Source: JADLCX01 sp038251595 (GTDB taxonomy: Bacteria; Planctomycetota; Phycisphaerae; Phycisphaerales; UBA1924). From it: 7,911 nucleotides of DNA. Where the stretch lies: assembly GCA_038251595.1 (NCBI GenBank), contig JBBSBC010000178.1:1-7911 (forward strand), given 5' to 3'. The notes beneath the pieces were generated by a model. The model saw only the letters and a program-made list of their open reading frames with translations. It was not told the origin of the DNA and made no database searches. Positions 1 to 5,420 of this stretch are shown here, piece by piece. The translations under genes were made by a program, and so were the position numbers. Positions within the stretch are counted from its first letter, which is position 1, and each line of letters begins with the position of its first letter.

Positions 1-1
1 A

Positions 2-139
2 AGAGCAAGGCGGGGCAGTGACGAGACAGGCAGTGGTGCGGGCAGGCCTCATATGGCCGACCCGTACCTGCGGATGACGGCGATTCTTCAACGCATCGGA
101 TGGCTGTGGGTGTCGCCGAATCCGGCGGACTCGGAATGA
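2..139 (+). CDS. Possible C-terminal end of a gene cut by the left window edge
   Basis: The reading frame is open from the first bases to a TGA at 137-139, giving 45 codons that end in PNPADSE. An ATG occurs inside at 53, so a very small separate gene cannot be excluded. The stretch around residues 24-38 (RMTAILQRIGWLWVS) looks like a normal amphipathic protein segment rather than GC-rich noise, which is why I list it. I do not recognise the family and no function is proposed. It would be the 3' end of a plus-strand gene whose body lies outside the window. Confidence 0.3.
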   Translation, partial: RARRGSDETGSGAGRPHMADPYLRMTAILQRIGWLWVSPNPADSE

Positions 140-456
140 ACGCCATCCATCGCCGCAAAAAGGAACAGACACGGGGGGAAGTGGGGCACGCCGCCGGTGC
201 GCTCGGTGCTGCACGGGCTGATCACTCAATTTTGCACCGACCACTAGGCAAGTGAAGCGTTTCTGTGGGAAAGAAAAAATGCGGAGCAATGGAATCGGGT
301 AGCTTGAACTGCCTCGAGGCGGACGAGCGTCGCTCGCCGCAGATCACCCGAAGTATGTCGGCAAACATCGCTTATCACTGGCGTAGCTGGAGTTTACGAT
401 GTAAACTTGAGATTCATGTCAGGCTTTGGGCAGGCGTTCAATGAAGTAGAACTTCG
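140..456. other. Non-coding stretch with palindromes, no gene seen
   Basis: I found no convincing coding frame on either strand here. The stretch contains a perfect 10-bp palindrome, GCCTCGAGGC (311-320), directly followed by a hairpin-forming segment (319-340, outer arms GCGG/CCGC, inner GAG/CTC), and an inverted repeat at 391-407 listed separately. It probably holds the upstream region of the secreted-protein gene at 457. No clear -35/-10 pair was identified. Confidence 0.5.
391..407. promoter_or_regulatory. Inverted repeat, candidate operator upstream of the secreted-protein gene
   Basis: AGTTTAC-gat-GTAAACT is a perfect 7-bp inverted repeat around a 3-base centre, ending 49 bases before the ATG at 457. 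The short centre makes it a poor RNA hairpin but a plausible two-fold symmetric site for a dimeric regulator, and no T-run follows, so it is not a terminator. The regulator is unknown and the role is inference from symmetry and position. Confidence 0.35.
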
Positions 457-1092
457 ATGACAGGCGATTGCACAGTTCGGGCGGCTTCGGCGGCGGTGTT
501 GGTGTTGGTATTGGGCAGCGCGACGGCATCCGGTGCGCTCATCTCGCCCGGGGGTCCGCGGCGTGTGACGGCGACGATGGGTGCCAGCACCCAGACCATG
601 CAATCGCCGAACGAATCACCATGGATGGGGTCGGCGACCGCGACGGCGGGGCCCGCGATGGCGAGGCTGACCTCAGTGCAAAACAGCTCCCTGCTGCCGA
701 CGGGTATCTTCGCCTCGGGGTCGATCACGTATTCGCGCACGATGCAGGATACGACCGCCGGGGTGGCCGGAAGCGACATGCGGATCGTGTTCCAGCTCGA
801 CGAGCCGAACGCGTATTCCCTTGTGGGCAACGTGGGCGCCGGGAACACGGGGTTCATCACGCTGTCGAGCCTGAACGGCGGATTCTTCACGATCCACACG
901 GGGACATCGCTGAACGTCTCGGGCGTGCTCGCCGCGGGCAGCTACGAGCTGGACACGTCCATCACGCTCAACGCGCCGCAGCTCGGCCCAAGCACGGCGC
1001 TCTGGAGCGTGAACTTCACCGTGCCAGCGCCGGGCTGCGCGACCATTCTCGGCGCGGCGGGGTTGCTCGGGCTTCGGAGGCGGCGGAACTGA
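457..1092 (+). CDS. Secreted protein with PEP-CTERM-like C-terminal sorting signal
   Basis: This 211-residue protein has an N-terminal signal peptide: Arg8, a hydrophobic run at residues 9-20, and a likely cleavage near Ala-Ser-Gly-Ala at 24-27. The mature part is rich in Ser, Thr, Gly and Ala, with alternating beta-strand patterns (for example RIVFQL at 109-114 and YSLVGNVG at 120-127). It ends with PAPG (190-193), a hydrophobic stretch (194-206) and RRRR (207-210). That is the three-part layout of PEP-CTERM signals, which exosortase/archaeosortase-type enzymes process at the outer surface; PAPG in place of PEP is common in Phycisphaerae. The function of the mature part is unknown. ATG at 457 is the only start that fits, since a TGA in the same frame lies at 442-444; no strong Shine-Dalgarno is seen. 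A decayed relative lies just downstream. Confidence 0.75.
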   Translation: MTGDCTVRAASAAVLVLVLGSATASGALISPGGPRRVTATMGASTQTMQSPNESPWMGSATATAGPAMARLTSVQNSSLLPTGIFASGSITYSRTMQDTTAGVAGSDMRIVFQLDEPNAYSLVGNVGAGNTGFITLSSLNGGFFTIHTGTSLNVSGVLAAGSYELDTSITLNAPQLGPSTALWSVNFTVPAPGCATILGAAGLLGLRRRRN

Positions 1093-1120
1093 CAAAGACG
1101 GATGAACGGCGAGCCGACGC

Positions 1121-1626
1121 ATGATGCTGGCGGGTTCGGTTGTGTTCGGGGGCGCGGGGCACGCGCGTGCGAGGTTTTCCTACACCTCGCAAGCGCGGTC
1201 GATCGAGGTGCACGCGGTGGCCGGGAGCTTCGCGGATTCACAAGTGCTCACCGCGACGGACTTAGCGGCGTTCAGCGGGATGGAAGGGCATGGCCCGGCG
1301 TGCAAGGCTCGACGCTGGGTCTGCTCGCGATGACTGCGAACTCGAGCAGACCCCGGGGGCGTTCGGGGTAGGGGAACAGCTTCGGCGCCGGCACGTCGAG
1401 TCTTTTGGTGGCTGTTACGCTCGGCGAGGCCGCAGCGCGGACGTTCGTGCTGAGCGGGGATGCGAGGCTGAGCACTCTTTTGCTTTTGCAGCAGGGTTTC
1501 GGTGGGCTGGCCATCGCTCCGGGGAACGTTTCCGCTGGTGCCGTAGCAGGGCGCTATATGTTGATAGCTGCTGCCTTTCGCTCGCCCGGCACTTCGGGTG
1601 GCTGCATCTTTATACTTTGGCAGTGA
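1121..1626 (+). pseudogene. Decayed paralogue of the upstream secreted protein
   Basis: A protein-like stretch starts at ATG 1121 (MMLAGSVVFGGAGHARA, resembling a short signal peptide) and continues with ARSIEVHAVAGSFADSQ and DLAAFSGMEG in one frame. At about 1285-1300 the sensible sequence moves to another frame (QGSTLGLLAMTANSS), meets a TAG at 1369-1371, and then continues in that frame (GNSFGAGTSSLLVAVTLG) to a TGA at 1624-1626. The downstream piece lines up by eye with the intact neighbour: SLLVAVTLGE matches DMRIVFQLDE, and VSAGAVAGRYML matches VSGVLAAGSYEL. The C-terminal sorting tail is missing. One shift equivalent to a single-base loss plus one stop explains the damage. It is most likely a tandem duplicate in decay, though sequencing errors could mimic part of this. 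Confidence 0.5.
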
Positions 1627-1641
1627 TGATTGGAGAATGTT

Positions 1642-1650
1642 TGGTATAAG
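1642..1650 (+). promoter_or_regulatory. Candidate extended -10 promoter element for rpmB
   Basis: TGGTATAAG fits the extended -10 pattern TGnTATAAT with one mismatch. A TTGGCA lies upstream at 1617-1622, but the 22-base spacing is too long for a normal -35, so only the extended -10 supports the call. Transcription from here would give rpmB a leader of roughly 115-120 bases that includes the hairpin at 1740-1757. Confidence 0.3.
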
Positions 1651-1739
1651 AGATCATTCACTTCAATCACCGATCAACGAATGACACTTTCAGATGTTGC
1701 CGCGACAATCCACACGCCTAAACTCCCCTCCCTTATTCC

Positions 1740-1757
1740 GACCCGCTCTGTCGGGTC
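1740..1757 (+). promoter_or_regulatory. Small hairpin just upstream of the rpmB ribosome binding site
   Basis: GACCCG-ctctgt-CGGGTC forms a 6-bp GC-rich stem with a 6-base loop. It ends 6 bases before the GGAG Shine-Dalgarno at 1764-1767. Leader hairpins at this place in ribosomal protein mRNAs often serve feedback control of translation; for this gene that is inference only, and no T-run follows, so it is not a terminator. Confidence 0.35.
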
Positions 1758-1773
1758 ACGATCGGAGTTTCCT

Positions 1774-2061
1774 ATGCCCTACGTCTGCCATTTCACCGGT
1801 AAGAAGTCCTCCTTCGGCAAGCAGCGCACCTGGCGCGGCCAAGCCGTCAAGCGCGGCGGCTTCGGCCTCAAGCCCACCGGCATCACCCGCCGCAAGTTTC
1901 GCCCCAACCTCAAAAGACTCACCGCGATGATCGACGGTGTGCCCACACGCATCAAGGTCTCCACCAACGCCATCAAGAGTGGCCTGGTCATCAAGCCGCT
2001 GAAGCGTAAGTATGGCTACACCCGTCAGCAGAAGCTCGCGGCCCTCGGCACCAAGCGCTGA
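1774..2061 (+). CDS. rpmB: Large ribosomal subunit protein bL28
   Basis: The 95-residue product is a very basic ribosomal protein of the bL28 family, a component of the 50S subunit. The N-terminal CHFTGKKSSFG (residues 5-15) matches the family's conserved C-x-(V/F)-TGK start, followed by the typical RRKFRPNLKR segment and a C-terminal part containing KVSTNAIKSG, the usual 'i-vs-ralrs' region. Residues after about 70 (IKPLKRKYGYTRQQKL) form a basic tail that makes it longer than the 60-80 residues common in the family. ATG 1774 is chosen because the protein family begins here and a GGAG lies 6 bases upstream; the frame stays open farther upstream but that part has no family resemblance. The gene stands alone, with its own terminator. 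rpmG, a frequent partner, is not adjacent. Confidence 0.93.
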   Translation: MPYVCHFTGKKSSFGKQRTWRGQAVKRGGFGLKPTGITRRKFRPNLKRLTAMIDGVPTRIKVSTNAIKSGLVIKPLKRKYGYTRQQKLAALGTKR

Positions 2062-2105
2062 GCCACGTTACGGCCGAGCCAAATCACCAGTTGTTTGACC
2101 TCTTG

Positions 2106-2142
2106 CAACGCCGGTCCCTTTGGGCTGGCGTTGTTTGTTTTT
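2106..2142 (+). terminator. Intrinsic terminator of rpmB
   Basis: A 12-bp stem (2106-2117 with 2122-2133, two G-U pairs) closes a CTTT loop and is followed at once by TTTGTTTTT. This is a classic Rho-independent terminator 45 bases after the rpmB stop. On the opposite strand the hairpin is not followed by a T-run, so it acts mainly for rpmB and probably not for the convergent minus-strand gene. Confidence 0.9.
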
Positions 2143-2160
2143 CGCCAACATAATGCCAAC

Positions 2161-3306
2161 TCAAAACTGCTGAAGCCACCGATCCGGCTCCTGCCGCAAA
2201 AAGTCCGAGTACGTCGTCCGCCAGTCCCCCGTTACTACCTCATCGACATCCAGCCTGATCTCCGGCAACACCGGGCGCGCGGCCGGCAGCGCCGCTTCGT
2301 GTCCTCGCACAATCTCCGCAATCGCCCGGTCATCCGCGGCCGTCGCATATTCATGAAACATCATGTACGTCGAGGCTCCCGTGCGGATCAGGTGACCCAT
2401 CAACTGGTCCCAGTACCAGCGTGCTCCGGGGTCAACCGTCCCTGGTGCCTGCCCCTGCACGCGGAACGGTTCGCGAATGATGGGATTGATCGGCCCGGTC
2501 GCGCCCGCACTTCGCGCATGGTTGATCAGATCAATGAACGAGTTCCACGCGCGGTGATGCACACGCCCGGCATACCGCTGACCCTGCGGCGCGGGCATGC
2601 ACACCGGGCAGCTTGTGCGGGTGTCCACCAGCGTCTGCCATTCATATTCCCAGCCATTCAGGTCATAGATGCGAAACGAAGTGCGCACGCCATAAAAGTT
2701 GGTGGCCATGGTCCTTTCGCCCCATGGCGACATCAGCCCCGACTCAATCAGCACCTTTCGGATTCCCTCGATCTTGATCTGCTGCGCATACGAACCGAAG
2801 TGCAGCAGCCATTCGTGGTACTCCGGGGTCATGAACTTCAACTTTGAAACATCATGCCGCAATGCCGCGGGCGGGAAGCGATTCTTCGCCTTTTCACTCC
2901 GGTAAACTTCCTTGATACGCTCATCACCCAGTGTCCAGACGGAGAGATCGTTCTCATTGTCGCAGTAGATGTAGTCGAGCACGATCCCTCGCTTGGACAA
3001 CTGCTCACCAAGTCTTCCCAGCGTTTCGGTATCCTTGCTCACATCGATCTCGCCTCGCTCGAAAATCGAGACCGCATTCACCGGATGCTCGGCGAGCTTG
3101 AGCTGAAACGCCAGCAGGTAAAAGGGGTGCAACCCGCGCCGCCCCTCCGGAACCTTCTCCAGCATCTCCGCCAGCTCGAACGCCTGCTTCGAGGCCTCGG
3201 CCCGCTTGTATCCGTTGAAAAATGCCATCGTTTGGAGATATCGGCGCGACAACTCGTCGGTGCCAACCACCGGCTTGTCGGTATAGATCAGGATGCGTTC
3301 CGCCAC
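2161..3306 (-). CDS. Conserved-looking cytosolic protein of unknown function (381 residues)
   Basis: I do not recognise this protein. Translation starts at GTG (3306-3304), supported by a strong GGAGGA Shine-Dalgarno on the minus strand at 3320-3315, 8 bases away. There is no signal peptide or membrane segment, so it should be cytosolic. Visible landmarks are a hydrophobic strand ending in acids (IVLDYIYCDNEND, 108-120), a CPVC pair at 233-236, SFRIYDLNGWEYEW (210-223), WYWDQLMGHLIRTG (297-310) and TYMMFHEY (313-320). Alternating strands that end in acidic residues, with tryptophan-rich stretches, are reminiscent of an alpha/beta-barrel hydrolase such as a glycosidase, with Glu118 and Glu319 as conceivable catalytic acids. 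This is a weak guess. The gene is divergent from mcsA-mcsB (96 bp between starts) and convergent with rpmB. Confidence 0.8.
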   Translation of the reverse strand: MAERILIYTDKPVVGTDELSRRYLQTMAFFNGYKRAEASKQAFELAEMLEKVPEGRRGLHPFYLLAFQLKLAEHPVNAVSIFERGEIDVSKDTETLGRLGEQLSKRGIVLDYIYCDNENDLSVWTLGDERIKEVYRSEKAKNRFPPAALRHDVSKLKFMTPEYHEWLLHFGSYAQQIKIEGIRKVLIESGLMSPWGERTMATNFYGVRTSFRIYDLNGWEYEWQTLVDTRTSCPVCMPAPQGQRYAGRVHHRAWNSFIDLINHARSAGATGPINPIIREPFRVQGQAPGTVDPGARWYWDQLMGHLIRTGASTYMMFHEYATAADDRAIAEIVRGHEAALPAARPVLPEIRLDVDEVVTGDWRTTYSDFLRQEPDRWLQQF

Positions 3307-3391
3307 GTTCGCAATCCTCCTCGAGTAGAGTCGTCACCACAGTTTTGCAAAGTGCACGCAAGACTCGCGGGCCACCGGGCCCGAACGCCGA

Positions 3392-3397
3392 TATCAT
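3392..3397 (+). promoter_or_regulatory. Candidate -10 box for a leaderless mcsA transcript
   Basis: TATCAT differs from TATAAT at one base and ends 5 bases before the GTG chosen as the mcsA start. That spacing would place transcription initiation on or very near the first base of the start codon. No -35 box fits at 16-18 bases upstream. The absence of a Shine-Dalgarno before this start agrees with leaderless initiation, but a chance match is possible. Confidence 0.3.
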
Positions 3398-3402
3398 TGA
3401 CT

Positions 3403-4173
3403 GTGAAATGCGACCGGTGTGAAAGCGAAGCGACCGTCCACGAAGTCACCATCAAAGGTGGCAAGCGTCAGGAACGCCACCTCTGCGAATCGTGCGCCAA
3501 GGCCGATGGGCTGGCCGTGCAACCGCACGCGCCGATCACCCAGCTCCTCACGCAATACATCACTTCGCAGGTTCAGGCCACGGGTCTCGCTGGAGCGCAC
3601 AAGCCCACAGCCGCCGGCAGAGCGCCCCCGTCCAACTCCTGCCCCGTCTGCGCTCTTACCCACGCACAGTTCCGCCAGACCGGCCTGCTCGGGTGTCCAC
3701 ACTGCTACGCCGCGTTCGAGGGTCAGCTCAGCCCGCTCCTCGCTCGTGCGCACGATGGCGGCACCCAGCACACCGGCAAATCACCGCGCCGCATCTCGAC
3801 AACGCAGGCCCAAGTGCCCCAGATGTCGCCCGAGCGGCCGCCCGCCAAAGCCAAGTCCGACAAGCAACCTGCGTTCGATGTCGCCGCGCAGCCTTCTGCG
3901 CAGGCCGCCGCACAACTGGCGGCACAGGTCGCTACACAGGTCGCCTCGCAGATTGCCGAGACGCGCAAGCATCTCGCCGAGGCCATCGCCACCGAAAACT
4001 ACGAGCAAGCCGCCGCGCTCCGTGATGAGTTGATCCGCCTCGAATCGCCACCCAAAGCGGCACGCAAGGCGACACCCACCAAACCACCAGCCAAACCAAA
4101 TGCCAAGTCCGCAGGCGATGATCCGGCCATCGCACCTTCCAAGCCCAAGGTCAAGCCCGAGGAGCCCTCGTGA
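3403..4173 (+). CDS. mcsA: McsA, zinc-binding activator of the arginine kinase McsB
   Basis: McsA-type adaptor, 256 residues. It has two zinc-binding cysteine sets: Cys3/Cys6 with Cys28/Cys31 (MKCDRC and HLCESC), and Cys80/Cys83 with Cys98/Cys101 (SCPVC and GCPHC). A UvrB/UvrC-type motif follows at about 186-214 (LAEAIATENYEQAAALRDEL). This domain order is the McsA signature; in Bacillus McsA binds and activates McsB and helps direct substrates to ClpC. Typical family members have about 180 residues. The extra length comes from an Ala/Gln repeat helix (160-185) before the UVR motif and a Lys/Pro-rich tail (215-256). GTG 3403 is preferred because families start with M-x-C-x-x-C; TTG 3397 is an alternative. 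The stop overlaps the mcsB start by 4 bases, so translation is probably coupled. Confidence 0.9.
   Translation: MKCDRCESEATVHEVTIKGGKRQERHLCESCAKADGLAVQPHAPITQLLTQYITSQVQATGLAGAHKPTAAGRAPPSNSCPVCALTHAQFRQTGLLGCPHCYAAFEGQLSPLLARAHDGGTQHTGKSPRRISTTQAQVPQMSPERPPAKAKSDKQPAFDVAAQPSAQAAAQLAAQVATQVASQIAETRKHLAEAIATENYEQAAALRDELIRLESPPKAARKATPTKPPAKPNAKSAGDDPAIAPSKPKVKPEEPS
3886..3951 (+). repeat. 12-bp-period Ala-Gln coding repeat within mcsA
   Basis: Six units of a 4-codon repeat end in Gln-coding codons at regular 12-base steps, giving AQ, AQ, AQ, AQ, TQ, SQ at residues 162-183. The encoded segment should be helical, with glutamines every fourth residue on one face, and it joins the zinc region to the UVR motif. 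The repeat unit has diverged at the DNA level. Confidence 0.65.
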
Positions 4174-5336
4174 GCCAGCCCTCGCCCTTTACCTTCACCA
4201 CCGCCGCCGTCAAACGCGGTGCCGACTGGCTTCGCGGCCAGGGTGCCGATTCTGATGTCGTCGTCTCTTCCCGCGTGCGGCTGGCACGCAACCTCGTGGG
4301 CTTTCCCTTCCTCACACGCGCCTCGCGACCGCAGCGGCAGGCCATCGTTGATCTCTGCCGCGAGCGGCTTCTCGCCGCGGGCGCGATCGGCGCACAGCAG
4401 ATGATCTGGGTCGATGTTCAAGCCGCGCCACCGCTTGACCGAACCCTCATGGTCGAGCGCCACCTCATCTCCAAAGAGCACGCACGCGGCCTGGTTCCCG
4501 GTCAGCCACCAAGGCCCGATGCTCCACCTCCCGCCGATAAAGAAACGAACTCCGGCGAGCCTCGCGGCGTCGCCATCTCCCTCCCCGACGAAACCCTCTC
4601 GGTCATGGTCAACGAAGAAGATCATCTGCGCTTGCAGGTGCTTCGTTCGGGCCTCGAACTCTCCGCCGCGTTTGAACACATCGACCGTGTCGATGATCTG
4701 CTCGAAGGTCTCTGCCCTGCAACCGGCGGCGAACTGGCCTACGCATTCGCCCCGCGCTTCGGTTATCTCACCGCCTGCCCGACCAATGTCGGCACCGGCA
4801 TCCGCGTTTCGGTCATGCTGCACCTGCCGGCCCTCAAGCTCGCGGGCGAGATGGACAAAGTCCGCCGCGCAACCCGTGATATGGCTCTGGCGGTTCGAGG
4901 GTACTACGGCGAAGGTTCGGATGCGCTCGGTGAGTTCTTCCAGATCTCGAACCAAACGACGCTCGGGCGCGCCGAGCGCGAGATCCTGCATGAGTTCGAG
5001 CGTGAGATCATCCCCCAGATCATCCGCTATGAGCGTGAAGCACGCCGCCATTTGCTCGAGAAACGCCGGCGACTCATTGAAGACAAAGTCTTCCGCGCAC
5101 TCGGCGCACTGCGGCACGCTCGACTTCTGACCCCCGAAGAGGCTCTCGCCCTGCTGAGCGATGTGCGTCTGGGCATTGTCACGGGGCTTATTCGCGAAGT
5201 GACCGAACAGGATGTCAATCAGCTCATCCTGCTCACCCAGCCCGCGCACCTCCAGCGCATCCTCGGTCGAGACATGGATCAGGGCGAACGCCGCGAGGCC
5301 CGGGCCGATCTGGTCCGCGAGCGGCTCGCCATCTGA
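4170..5336 (+). CDS. mcsB: McsB, protein arginine kinase
   Basis: McsB phosphorylates arginine residues of proteins with ATP, marking them for Clp-protease degradation in Gram-positive bacteria. The 388-residue product shows the guanidino-kinase catalytic domain: SSRVRLARN (33-41), VERHLIS (95-101), NEEDHLR (148-154), the CPTNVGTG loop with the key cysteine (203-210), and FFQISNQTTLGR (256-267) near the nucleotide site. The C-terminal helical domain follows. Bacillus McsB has about 363 residues; the difference is partly a Pro-rich insert at about 109-132. The C-terminal motif usually written RDxxRA appears as RREARA (374-379), so the Asp is replaced. GTG 4170 overlaps the mcsA stop (GTGA) and has GAGGAG 5 bases upstream. 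CtsR and ClpC, the usual operon partners in Firmicutes, are not adjacent. Confidence 0.95.
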   Translation: MSQPSPFTFTTAAVKRGADWLRGQGADSDVVVSSRVRLARNLVGFPFLTRASRPQRQAIVDLCRERLLAAGAIGAQQMIWVDVQAAPPLDRTLMVERHLISKEHARGLVPGQPPRPDAPPPADKETNSGEPRGVAISLPDETLSVMVNEEDHLRLQVLRSGLELSAAFEHIDRVDDLLEGLCPATGGELAYAFAPRFGYLTACPTNVGTGIRVSVMLHLPALKLAGEMDKVRRATRDMALAVRGYYGEGSDALGEFFQISNQTTLGRAEREILHEFEREIIPQIIRYEREARRHLLEKRRRLIEDKVFRALGALRHARLLTPEEALALLSDVRLGIVTGLIREVTEQDVNQLILLTQPAHLQRILGRDMDQGERREARADLVRERLAI

Positions 5337-5420
5337 CTCGGCCTGCCTTCTCCCCAAGGTCCACCGCCCTTCGATACACTGCGCCCGCGTTCAGTCCGCA
5401 CATGCTGCGCCATAGATTCC

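Noticed and set aside
1..456. Insertion sequence or integration site remnant
   Set aside because: No transposase motif, terminal inverted repeat pair or target duplication could be identified.
1102..1371. 89-residue frame from ATG 1102 as a separate gene
   Set aside because: Its first part is Arg/Gly-rich noise; only its last part resembles the neighbouring secreted protein, which fits a frameshifted pseudogene better.
1630..1773. N-terminal extension of bL28 by 48 codons
   Set aside because: The family begins at the MPYVCHFTGK segment, a GGAG precedes ATG 1774, and the upstream codons include the leader hairpin and show no family similarity.
2095..2847. Long plus-strand open frame opposite the 381-residue gene
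   Set aside because: It is rich in Arg, His and Pro without structure, overlaps the rpmB terminator and the better-supported minus-strand gene, and has no ribosome binding site.
3999..5357. Long minus-strand open frame opposite mcsB
   Set aside because: It is a GC-rich antisense frame of a clearly recognised mcsB; the plus strand carries all the kinase motifs.
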